Part shown: piece after piece, positions 17,677 to 25,105 of the stretch | Layout: every line of letters starts with the position of its first letter | Numbering within the stretch: the stretch's first letter is position 1 | Origin: Pseudomonas sp. SLFW | GTDB lineage: Bacteria; Pseudomonadota; Gammaproteobacteria; Pseudomonadales; Pseudomonadaceae | Direction of reading: 5' to 3' | Assembly: GCF_009905615.1 (NCBI RefSeq) | Contig: NZ_JAAAKW010000001.1 | Location: 248,001-312,000 of the forward strand | Length of the DNA stretch: 64,000 nucleotides | Notes under the pieces: model-generated | What the model saw: only the letters and a program-made list of their open reading frames with translations | The model's database searches: none | What the model was told of the DNA's origin: nothing | Program-made: the position numbers and the translations under genes

Positions 17677-18579
17677 TCAAGGCGTAATCGACGCTGCGGT
17701 GTTGTCCTTGAACATCGCCGCAAAGCGCTGTTTGTTGGCCGCGTAGTAATCGGCGGTGACCTTCTCGGCCGAGCTGGCACGCGCTTCCAGCATCATCTTT
17801 TGCAGGTCGTCCTTGGGGATCGAATAGTGGGCGAAGAATTGCGCCACTTTCGGGTATTGATCGCTGAATCCCTTGCGGGCAAAAGCGTGGATCTGCTCAG
17901 CACCGCCAAACAGGTGCTCAGGGTCATCCAGATAACGCAGCGGGTATTTGGAGAACATCCAGTGCGGGCTCCAGGCGTTGACCAGTGACCACTTGCCGCG
18001 TTTGAGATTGCGGTCCAGCTCGCTCAACATGCCGGTTTCCGAGGACGCCACCATCTTGTAGCCGACGATTTTCTTATCGTTGAGCACCTTCTCGGTGAGC
18101 TTGTACTGGCCGTTGCCGACTTCGGAGGTCAGGATCTTGCCGTCGAATTTCGCCGCGATCCCCGGTTTGTTCAGGTCCGCGAGGCTGGAGACTTCGCTGG
18201 CCGGAACGATGTCCGGCACCGCCATGCCGATCCGTCCTTCATACAGCACGCCCAAGTCTTCGATCTTGTCCTTGTACTTGTCGTAGAACGCCTTGTGCGT
18301 GCCCGGCAGCCAGACCATCGGAATCATGTCGATGTTGCCGTTGGCCATGGCCTGAAACTGGATGCCGATGTCGGCCATGACCAGTTTCACCGGCTGCTTG
18401 AGCTGGTCTTCCAGCACCAGCGTGGCCAGCTTGACGGTGATCTCGGTGTCCGACCAGTTGACCCAGCCGATGCGCACCGGCGGTTGATCGGCGGCGTGGC
18501 TGAACAGACTCACAGTCGTCAAGGCGACCCCTGCTAACCAACCAATACTTTTTTTCTTATACGGCGAATAAGCAACCAT
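17677..18579 (-). CDS. Quaternary-amine ABC substrate-binding protein (OpuAC family), second copy
   Basis: 300 residues from the ATG at 18579, which has GGGGAG 8 bases upstream. The much longer open frame on this strand is an antisense shadow joined in frame. A signal peptide ends at SLFSHA, and the mature protein begins ADQPPVRIGWVNWSDTEITV. Trp-rich segments (VNWSDTE, MVWLPGTHKAFYD, NAWSPHWMFSKYPLRY) are typical of ligand-cage residues for betaines. It shares the fold but only modest sequence with the protein at 535-1392. It is divergent from the demethylase, with paired TGTACA boxes between them, so it likely delivers the compound demethylated by this locus. Candidates are stachydrine (proline betaine), glycine betaine or carnitine. 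Confidence 0.85.
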   Translation of the reverse strand: MVAYSPYKKKSIGWLAGVALTTVSLFSHAADQPPVRIGWVNWSDTEITVKLATLVLEDQLKQPVKLVMADIGIQFQAMANGNIDMIPMVWLPGTHKAFYDKYKDKIEDLGVLYEGRIGMAVPDIVPASEVSSLADLNKPGIAAKFDGKILTSEVGNGQYKLTEKVLNDKKIVGYKMVASSETGMLSELDRNLKRGKWSLVNAWSPHWMFSKYPLRYLDDPEHLFGGAEQIHAFARKGFSDQYPKVAQFFAHYSIPKDDLQKMMLEARASSAEKVTADYYAANKQRFAAMFKDNTAASITP

Positions 18580-18699
18580 CGTGCATCTCCCCTGTTGTGT
18601 ATGGGTGTTACTGGGTGTGGCAGTGAAGTGAGTGAATCGCGCCAGTCTTCGGCCAGCTGTTGCGCCGATCTTATCCACACATTGCGTGGGGTAGCAAGC

Positions 18700-18745
18700 G
18701 AAATGTACACCAGCGTCCGCATCGATTGACACCTGTGTACATTTC
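18700..18745. promoter_or_regulatory. Paired TGTACA operator between binding protein and demethylase
   Basis: GAAATGTACAC (18700-18710) and GTGTACATTTC (18735-18745) are an 11-base perfect inverted repeat, each arm centred on the palindrome TGTACA, 32 bases apart. The same TGTACA pair occurs at 22581-22596 in front of the tetR gene. The site lies in the divergent promoter region and is 54 bases from the demethylase ATG. Confidence 0.7.
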
Positions 18746-18798
18746 ACATACTTTCGCGTCAAACCTAGCCTGATGTTCCCCTCCAGGAGCGCACCACC

Positions 18799-20835
18799 AT
18801 GTCCAGCGATCCTCTGCTGCAGCCCTATAAAATCAAGAACCTCACCCTGCGCAACCGCATCATCACCACCTCCCACGAACCGGCGTATCCGGTGGATGGC
18901 ATGCCCAAGGATTTGTACCGCGCTTACCACGTGGAGCGGGCCAAGGCCGGTGTAGCGCTGACCATGACCGCAGGGTCGGCGGCGGTGTCCCGCGACAGCC
19001 CGCCGGTGTTCAACAACGTGCTGGCGTACAAGGACGAGGTGGTGGGCTGGCTGAAAGACCTGACCGACGAATGCCACGAACACGGCGCGGCGGTCATGAT
19101 CCAGTTGACCCACCTCGGGAGGCGTACCCGCTGGGACAAGGCCGACTGGCTGCCAGTGGTGTCGCCCTCCCATCGTCGCGAAGCCTCGCACCGCTCCTTC
19201 CCCAAGAAGCTGGAGGACTGGGACATTCAGCGGATCATCAAGGATTACGTCGACGCCGCCGAACGCATGAAAGCGGCCGGCATGGACGGCCTTGAGCTTC
19301 AGGCCTACGGTCACTTGATGGACCAGTTCTGGTCGCCACTGACCAACGACCTGGACGGCGACTACGGCGGTTCGTTGGATAACCGCCTGCGTTTCACCTT
19401 CGACATCCTGCGTGGCATTCGCAAGCAATGCGGCGAAGACTTCCTGCTCGGCGTGCGTTACACCGGTGACGAAGATTTGCCCGGCGGGTTCGGCGCGGCG
19501 GACGGCATCGAGATTTCGAAACGCTTGAAAGACAGCGGCCTGGTGGACTTCCTCAACGTGGTCAAAGGCCACATCGACACCGACGCCGGGCTGACCGACG
19601 TGATCCCGATTCAAGGCATGCGCAACTCTCCGCACCTGGATTTCGCGGGCGAGATTCGTGCGGCCACGGGCTTCCCGACCTTTCACGCCGCGAAGATTCC
19701 CGACGTCGCCACCGCCCGCCACGCCATCGCCTCGGGCAAGATCGACATGGTGGGCATGACCCGCGCGCACATGACCGACCCGCACATCGTGCGCAAGATC
19801 ATCGAGAAGCGCGAAGAAGAGATTCGTCCCTGCGTCGGCGCCAACTACTGCCTGGACCGCATCTACCAGGGCGGCGCGGCGTACTGCATCCACAACGCGG
19901 CCACCGGGCGCGAAACCACCATGCCCCACGAGGTTCCCAAGGCTGCGGTGAAACGCAAGGTCGTGGTCATCGGCGCAGGCCCCGGCGGGCTGGAAGCGGC
20001 GCGGGTCGCGGGCGAACGCGGGCATGACGTGACGGTGCTGGAAGCAGCGGATCAACCGGGCGGGCAGATTCGCCTGACCTCACTCAGCGAACGTCGTCGC
20101 GAGATGATCAGCATCATTGACTGGCGCATGGCGCAGTGCGAGCGGCTGGGGGTGAAATTCCAGTTCAATACCTGGGCCGAAGGGCAAACAGTCTTGGACC
20201 TGGAGCCGGACGTGGTGATCGTCGCCACCGGCGGCCTGCCCGACACCGAAGTGTTGAAAGAGGGCAACGAACTGGTGGTCTCGGCCTGGGACATCATTTC
20301 CGGTGACGCCAAGCCGGGCAAGAACGTGCTGATTTTTGACGACGCGGGCGACCATGCCGCATTGCAGGCTGCCGAAGTGATCGCCCAGAGCGGAGCGCGT
20401 CTGGAAGTCGTGACGCCGGACCGCTCGTTCTCGCCGGAAGTCATGGCCATGAACCTGGTGCCCTACATGCGCAGCCTGCAAGACCTGGACGTGGTGTTCA
20501 CCGTGACTTATCGCGTGGAAGCCGTGCAACGTCGCGACGGCAAACTCGCCGCGATCTTCGGCAGCGACTACGGGAAGGTCAACAAAGAGCGCATTGTCGA
20601 CCAAGTGGTGATCAACCACGGCACCCTGCCGATGGACGAGCTGTATTTCGAACTGCGCCCGCTGTCCAGCAACCAGGGCGCGGTGGAACAGCACGATTTG
20701 ATCGCGGGCAAGGCGCAGAATCTGGTGACCAACCCTGAAGGACGTTTCCAGCTGTTCCGGATTGGCGATGCGGTGGCGGCGCGCAACACCCATGCGGCGA
20801 TTTACGATGCGTTGCGGTTGGTGAAGGATTTGTAG
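18799..20835 (+). CDS. TMADH/DgcA/StcD-type FMN/Fe-S N-demethylase (old yellow enzyme fusion)
   Basis: 678 residues. The N-terminal OYE-type TIM barrel covers about 5-340 (LTNDLDGDYGGSLDNRLRF, VKGHIDTDAG). An Fe-S region at 345-363 is followed by a Rossmann FAD/NAD domain starting KRKVVVIGAGPGGLEAARVA (about 386) and a second dinucleotide region near 490-520. Relatives demethylate trimethylamine, dimethylglycine or N-methylproline, passing electrons via FMN and 4Fe-4S. Cys345, Cys351 and Cys363 are present, but the position equivalent to TMADH Cys348 is Ala (CVGANYC). The context of Rieske oxygenase, reductase and betaine-binding protein suggests the second demethylation step of a betaine. 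The start has a CAGGAGC ribosome site. Confidence 0.85.
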   Translation: MSSDPLLQPYKIKNLTLRNRIITTSHEPAYPVDGMPKDLYRAYHVERAKAGVALTMTAGSAAVSRDSPPVFNNVLAYKDEVVGWLKDLTDECHEHGAAVMIQLTHLGRRTRWDKADWLPVVSPSHRREASHRSFPKKLEDWDIQRIIKDYVDAAERMKAAGMDGLELQAYGHLMDQFWSPLTNDLDGDYGGSLDNRLRFTFDILRGIRKQCGEDFLLGVRYTGDEDLPGGFGAADGIEISKRLKDSGLVDFLNVVKGHIDTDAGLTDVIPIQGMRNSPHLDFAGEIRAATGFPTFHAAKIPDVATARHAIASGKIDMVGMTRAHMTDPHIVRKIIEKREEEIRPCVGANYCLDRIYQGGAAYCIHNAATGRETTMPHEVPKAAVKRKVVVIGAGPGGLEAARVAGERGHDVTVLEAADQPGGQIRLTSLSERRREMISIIDWRMAQCERLGVKFQFNTWAEGQTVLDLEPDVVIVATGGLPDTEVLKEGNELVVSAWDIISGDAKPGKNVLIFDDAGDHAALQAAEVIAQSGARLEVVTPDRSFSPEVMAMNLVPYMRSLQDLDVVFTVTYRVEAVQRRDGKLAAIFGSDYGKVNKERIVDQVVINHGTLPMDELYFELRPLSSNQGAVEQHDLIAGKAQNLVTNPEGRFQLFRIGDAVAARNTHAAIYDALRLVKDL

Positions 20836-20903
20836 ATCCGGCACAGATTGCAGCGCTGAACACAGGGTCTCGGTACGCCGCAGGTCCTGTGGGAGACGCC
20901 AGA

Positions 20904-20996
20904 CCTGTGGGAGCGAATTTATTCGCGAAAAATAAATCAGCCGATAGAGATGCATAGTCTGACCTGGCCCCTCGCGAATGAATTCGCTCCCACAGG
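20904..20996. repeat. REP doublet, family A
   Basis: CCTGTGGGAGCGAATTTATT and the inverted arm TGAATTCGCTCCCACAGG flank a 40-base spacer, between the demethylase and the convergent proC-like gene. The left arm has one change (ATTTATT) from the family consensus. Confidence 0.85.
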
Positions 20997-21049
20997 GGGC
21001 GTGTTTCATTCAGATAAACAGGGCCATCCAGTGATGTGAATACCGCGCA

Positions 21050-21829
21050 TTACATGCCTTTCCGTGCGATATCCGCCCCGGCCTGCACTGCGCGGCCTAT
21101 CTGCTCTTCAAACCCTGCCTCGATCAAGCTCTGCAACCCCGCGGCCGTCACGCCTTTGTACGCCACCAACGCATCAATCATCCCTTGGGGATCGTGATTG
21201 GCCAGCAACTGACTCGCCGACACCACCACTCCTTTCGCCGCCTGTCGTGCGACGTCTTCAGGAATGCCTGCGATCACCGCTTGCCGCGTCAACGCCGTCA
21301 TCAGCAGCGCAGGAAACGCCGGCCCGGTGCCGGACAGCGCACTCAAATAATCGATGCCGTCTTCCGTCGGCACCCGACTGGCCGTACCCACGCACTCCAA
21401 CAGCCCCTGAATGAACGCCACCTCAACCGCGTCCAGCCCTTGAGCACAATGCCAGGGCGTGAACGACTGGCGGATTTCAATCGCCGCATTGGGCATCGCG
21501 CGAACAATGACGGAGGCCCCGGTCGCGGCGCTGATCGCCTGAGACGTGACACCCGCCATCAGCGAAATAACCTGCTTGCCAGCTGCCTGAATGTTCAGTG
21601 CCTTGAACTGTTCGGGGCGCACGGAAAGGATCACCACATCGCTGGCTTCCACCAACGCCTGGTTGTCGGCCAGCACCTGCGCGCCAGTGTCCGCCAACGG
21701 GTGGCTGCCCGAACGGTTCGACACGATCAATTGGTTCGCCGGGATGAACCCCGTGTCGAGCAATGCGTGAGCCAGCCCGCCACCCAACCAGCCAGTGCCG
21801 CCGATGATGCCGACGCGTTCAGTTGCCAT
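21050..21829 (-). CDS. Pyrroline-5-carboxylate reductase (ProC)-like protein
   Basis: 259 residues from the ATG at 21829; the frame extends upstream only as a shadow. The N-terminal Rossmann fold is VGIIGGTGWLGGGLAHALLD, with an S-N-R pattern (LIVSNRSG) typical of NADP preference. The ProC signature follows: VRAMPNAAIEIRQSFTPW, then LSGTGPAFPALLMTALTRQAV near residue 165. It overlaps the tetR gene by 11 bases and is transcribed with it. Ordinary ProC makes proline from pyrroline-5-carboxylate. A second copy beside a betaine-demethylation locus suggests a cyclic imine substrate, but this is inference. It is divergent from typical housekeeping ProC, e.g. GGTGWLGGG in place of GGGNMA. Confidence 0.8.
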   Translation of the reverse strand: MATERVGIIGGTGWLGGGLAHALLDTGFIPANQLIVSNRSGSHPLADTGAQVLADNQALVEASDVVILSVRPEQFKALNIQAAGKQVISLMAGVTSQAISAATGASVIVRAMPNAAIEIRQSFTPWHCAQGLDAVEVAFIQGLLECVGTASRVPTEDGIDYLSALSGTGPAFPALLMTALTRQAVIAGIPEDVARQAAKGVVVSASQLLANHDPQGMIDALVAYKGVTAAGLQSLIEAGFEEQIGRAVQAGADIARKGM

Positions 21830-22523
21830 GGGCGGTCTCTTCGAACGTCTCGGCGAGGGGCACGAATTCCCCCGGTTCTTTTTCGGCGTAACCGAAGGCG
21901 CCATAGAAACGGTCCAGCTCCCGTCGTTTCGGGGCCTTGCCGGTGAAGATCGCCACGTAATGCGGGATGCGTCGGAAACGCTCGGTGATATCTTCACTGG
22001 TCTTCATCGAGATGTAACCGATCTGCGTCAGATAAATCGTCCGCGCCCGTGTGTCAGCGGCGTCGGGGTCGTAGCCGAAGCGGCGGAACATCGCCGCCAG
22101 TGCGTTGATACGTGAGTCGTCCGCAGCGGCGATTTCCGATGCCACTTCCTCGGACTGCAAGGCCCAGCTGCGCACTGCGAATTCGAATTGGGAATCGAAC
22201 AGCTCGGGGTTCAGCCAGCATTCGAAAACGTTGAGGATCGCTTCGGTGATGTTTTCGGCATACCCTTCGGACTGCTTGACCATGCCGCCGGTGTTGTTGT
22301 CCTTCCAGCGGGCCAGCAAGGCGGCCAGCAATTGTTCGCGGTCCTGAAAGAACCAATAAAAGCTGGTGCGGGAGAGGTTCAGGCGCTTGGCCAGCGGCAT
22401 GACGCGCACGGCGTCCACACCGGACTCCTTCAAGGCGTCGTAGGCAGCTTCCAGCCATCCTTCGGGCGAACCGCGCCAGCCGGAGTCCTGGGATTTGCCT
22501 CGTTCCTTGCCTGATACCGACAT
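21819..22523 (-). CDS. TetR-family transcriptional regulator
   Basis: 234 residues from the ATG at 22523. The N-terminal TetR helix-turn-helix covers about 20-65 (WLEAAYDALKESGVDAVRVM, LAKRLNLSRTSFYWFFQDREQLLAALLARW). The ligand domain is all helical. The gene begins about 58 bases from a TGTACA-N4-TGTACA pair that probably is its operator, and the same box pair controls the divergent binding protein/demethylase region. An 11-base overlap with the proC-like gene means the two are translated together. It is likely a repressor that senses the substrate or an intermediate. It is not the AraC-type GbdR known for glycine betaine. Confidence 0.88.
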   Translation of the reverse strand: MSVSGKERGKSQDSGWRGSPEGWLEAAYDALKESGVDAVRVMPLAKRLNLSRTSFYWFFQDREQLLAALLARWKDNNTGGMVKQSEGYAENITEAILNVFECWLNPELFDSQFEFAVRSWALQSEEVASEIAAADDSRINALAAMFRRFGYDPDAADTRARTIYLTQIGYISMKTSEDITERFRRIPHYVAIFTGKAPKRRELDRFYGAFGYAEKEPGEFVPLAETFEETAHGN

Positions 22524-22580
22524 CTGATGTCGCCTTTGTTCGATTGTGAGTGAATGAACTGTACGCCCCCGCTTCTTTGA

Positions 22581-22596
22581 TGTACATCCGTGTACA
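22581..22596. promoter_or_regulatory. TGTACA-TCCG-TGTACA operator
   Basis: Two TGTACA palindromes with centres 10 bases apart lie in the 115-base divergent gap between tetR and lysR, with a further half-box CTGTACG near 22558. They match the boxes at 18704 and 18736. The position suits autorepression of tetR and control of the lysR gene. Confidence 0.7.
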
Positions 22597-22638
22597 TTCG
22601 AATGACGCTGTGTCAATCACCCCGCACCTGGCGCGCTT

Positions 22639-23607
22639 ATGCAGTCCGACTCTCCCCCTCAAGCAGCGCCGCTAAAAGAAGAGCCCTCGAAGAAGGTCAA
22701 AGGCTACCGACGCCTGATCCCGTCAATGACGGCGCTGCTGGTGTTCGAGGCTGTCGCCAGGCTCAGCAGCTTCACCCTCGCGGCGCAGGAGTTAGGGGTG
22801 ACGCAGGCGGCGGTCAGCAAGCAGATTCGCTTTCTCGAAGAAACCCTCGGCACTCGGCTGTTTCATCGCCTGCACCGGGCGATCAAGCTGACCAGCGAGG
22901 GCTACACGCTGTTTTCGGTGACGTCCGAATCCCTGCAACGGGTCGCAGGAGTCTTCGACAAGATTCACGAAGGCATCAGCGAGCAGGAAATCGTCCTCGC
23001 CAGCACCTCGGCGTTTTCACAGCTGCGGATTCTGCCGCGCCTGGGCGCCTTGCGACGAGAGCAACCGAACCTGCATTTGCGGCTGGTCACCCACATGCTC
23101 ACCCCGGATTTGCGCAGCGACGACATCGACCTGGCGGTGCGTTACGGCGATGGCAAATGGGATGACGGTACGTCGATTTTCCTGCTTGACGAAGAGGTGT
23201 TTCCGGTGTGTTCGCCGGGCTGGCTGGCGACCCATACCGCGCCAATTTCGGCGGAAGATTTCATGCACGTGGAGCTGATCGATTCCGACGCCACGCTGGA
23301 AGGCTGGATGACCTGGAATGGCTGGTTCAAAGCCTTGGGCGACGAGCGTCCCCGCCTCAAATACGCCCTGCGTTGCAGCTCCTACACCGACACCATCCAG
23401 GCTGCATTGCAAGGGCATGGCGTGGCGCTGGGCTGGAATCGGCTGCTGGAGCCATTACTGGCGCGAGGGGAATTGGTGCGGCTGACGTCCTACGTGGTCA
23501 GGCCCAAGGATGCCTATTACGTGGTCGTGCCCAACGGGCGCAAGGCCACGCCATTGGTGCAGGGGTTGGTGGAATGGTTGCGCGACGGCATGCACGATGC
23601 CCTGTAG
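22639..23607 (+). CDS. LysR-family transcriptional regulator (GcvA-like)
   Basis: 322 residues. A 25-residue charged extension precedes the winged helix-turn-helix (MTALLVFEAVARLSSFTLAA, ELGVTQAAVSKQIRFLEETLGTRLFHR). The effector domain covers about 115-315 with GcvA-type motifs (LRSDDIDLAVRYGDGKW, VFPVCSPGWL, GHGVALGWNRLLEPLLARGELVRL). It sits directly upstream of the Rieske/reductase pair. A CGCATA-N9-TATGCG palindrome before that pair is a good LysR site, so it probably activates those genes. Its stop codon (TAG 23605-23607) lies inside a REP element. Confidence 0.9.
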   Translation: MQSDSPPQAAPLKEEPSKKVKGYRRLIPSMTALLVFEAVARLSSFTLAAQELGVTQAAVSKQIRFLEETLGTRLFHRLHRAIKLTSEGYTLFSVTSESLQRVAGVFDKIHEGISEQEIVLASTSAFSQLRILPRLGALRREQPNLHLRLVTHMLTPDLRSDDIDLAVRYGDGKWDDGTSIFLLDEEVFPVCSPGWLATHTAPISAEDFMHVELIDSDATLEGWMTWNGWFKALGDERPRLKYALRCSSYTDTIQAALQGHGVALGWNRLLEPLLARGELVRLTSYVVRPKDAYYVVVPNGRKATPLVQGLVEWLRDGMHDAL

Positions 23608-23671
23608 CAGTCCGGCTTGCCGGCGGTGGCGTCCTGAAAACCGCTGCCGCCGGCAAGCCGGACTGCTACAG
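23602..23671. repeat. REP doublet, family D, overlapping the lysR stop
   Basis: CTGTAGCAGTCCGGCTTGCC and its complement form near-perfect arms around a 20-base spacer. The TAG of the lysR gene is within the first six bases of the left arm. Confidence 0.85.
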
Positions 23672-23720
23672 ACGGCGGCGCCGATGAGATAGCCACTGCC
23701 CGCACGCCACGCTGCCACAT

Positions 23721-23789
23721 CGCATAACTTCCAGCTATGCGAACCTGAAAATATAGCGCGTTGACGCTTTTTTCTGCCCTCTCGATACT
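23721..23789 (+). promoter_or_regulatory. LysR-type site and sigma-70 promoter of the Rieske operon
   Basis: CGCATA (23721-23726) and TATGCG (23736-23741) form an inverted repeat with a T-N11-A core. Twenty bases downstream, TTGACG (23761) and GATACT (23784) form a -35/-10 pair with 17-base spacing. The ATG follows at 23840. Confidence 0.65.
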
Positions 23790-23839
23790 GGGCTCATCGA
23801 ACACATCCCCTTATAAGATCCAGCCTCTGAGGTGCAGTC

Positions 23840-25096
23840 ATGAGCATTGCCGCCGTCGATTTCCATCGCCAGTTAGTTGCCACGCGAACGCCCGGTCATG
23901 GCATGAACGGCGCGCTATTCGGTCGTGAGGACATCTTTGAAAACGATGTCCATATCTTCTTTAACCAGCACTGGATATTGGTCGGTGTGACGGCGGATAT
24001 TCCCGAGCCGGGCGATGTTTCGACCATCGACATTGGCAAATCCTCGATCCTGCTGGTACGCGATGATGACGAGCAGATTCAGGCGTTTCGTAACGTCTGC
24101 CGCCATCGCGGGGCGCGGTTGAAACCGGCGGGCAAGTCCACGGTGGGCATGTTGGTCTGCCCTTATCATCAATGGACGTACGACCTGGACGGCAGCCTCA
24201 AACATGCCGCGCACATGGGTAAAGACTTCAATGCCAACTGCAGAAGTTTGATTCCCGTTCATACCAAAGTGGTCGGCGCACATATATTCGTGTGTCTCGG
24301 CGAACAACCGCCGGAAGACATTGCGCACCTGGAACAGACCCTGACTCCGCGGTTTGCGCCGTACAACATGACCTACACCAAAATTGCCCATGAATCGGAA
24401 ATCATCGAGAACGGCAATTGGAAACTGGTCATCGAGAATAACCGCGAGTGTTATCACTGCGCGGGCACTCACCCGGAACTCACTGCTTCATTCCTGCCGG
24501 AAGACTTCGGCTTTTGCGCAGATGGCTTGAGCGAAGAATCCCTTAAAGCCCTGGACGAATACGAACAGCGCAACGCCGCTGCGAAGAAAAGCTGGGAGGA
24601 CGAAGGCTTCGTCTGCGACGCCGTCGAGCATCTGGACGTGGACGCCGTGACGCAATTTCGTACGCAGCGTTTGGTGATCGCTGGCAATGGCGAATCGCAA
24701 ACCCTCGACACCCGCGTCGCCTGCACCAAGCTGTTTGGCGACCTGACTCGCCGCGACCTGGGCGATGTGCACCTGTGGACCCACAACTCCTGGACCCACG
24801 TGATGAGCGATCACGCGGTGATTGCCTACATCATTCCGCTGGAACCAGGCAAAACCCTGGTGCGCACTAAATGGCTGGTGAACGCTGACGCCGTGGAGGG
24901 CGTGGATTACAACGTCGACAGGCTGGTGGAAGTGTGGAACGCCACCAACCTGCAAGACGCCGATCTGGTGGCGATCACCCACAGCGGCACGCAAGACCCT
25001 GCGTATTCGCCCGGCCCGTTTTCGGCGTTCACTGAATCCTATGTCGATCAGTTTTCGCGCTGGTACGCCGCGCGGCTTGCGGCCCACGGTGTGTGA
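23840..25096 (+). CDS. Rieske-type aromatic-ring-hydroxylating-family oxygenase (betaine demethylase, GbcA/Stc2-like)
   Basis: 418 residues. Rieske 2Fe-2S ligands are Cys87-x-His89 (CRHRG) and Cys107-x2-His110 (CPYHQW). The mononuclear iron domain follows with NNRECYHCAGTHPEL, where His206 and His211 are the likely ligands and Glu203 the bridging acid. The family includes GbcA (glycine betaine to dimethylglycine) and Stc2 (proline betaine to N-methylproline); both need a dedicated reductase, encoded here 9 bases downstream. A TMADH-type demethylase and a betaine binding protein nearby support N-demethylation of a betaine. Which betaine cannot be decided by eye. Confidence 0.88.
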   Translation: MSIAAVDFHRQLVATRTPGHGMNGALFGREDIFENDVHIFFNQHWILVGVTADIPEPGDVSTIDIGKSSILLVRDDDEQIQAFRNVCRHRGARLKPAGKSTVGMLVCPYHQWTYDLDGSLKHAAHMGKDFNANCRSLIPVHTKVVGAHIFVCLGEQPPEDIAHLEQTLTPRFAPYNMTYTKIAHESEIIENGNWKLVIENNRECYHCAGTHPELTASFLPEDFGFCADGLSEESLKALDEYEQRNAAAKKSWEDEGFVCDAVEHLDVDAVTQFRTQRLVIAGNGESQTLDTRVACTKLFGDLTRRDLGDVHLWTHNSWTHVMSDHAVIAYIIPLEPGKTLVRTKWLVNADAVEGVDYNVDRLVEVWNATNLQDADLVAITHSGTQDPAYSPGPFSAFTESYVDQFSRWYAARLAAHGV

Positions 25097-25105
25097 GGAA
25101 TGATC

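Noticed and set aside
18671..18679. Single DnaA box TTATCCACA upstream of the demethylase
   Set aside because: One isolated box is expected by chance at this scale and nothing around it suggests replication control.
18580..20055. N-terminal extension of the minus-strand binding protein to 792 residues
   Set aside because: The added part is antisense to the conserved demethylase. The signal peptide and ribosome site place the real start at 18579.
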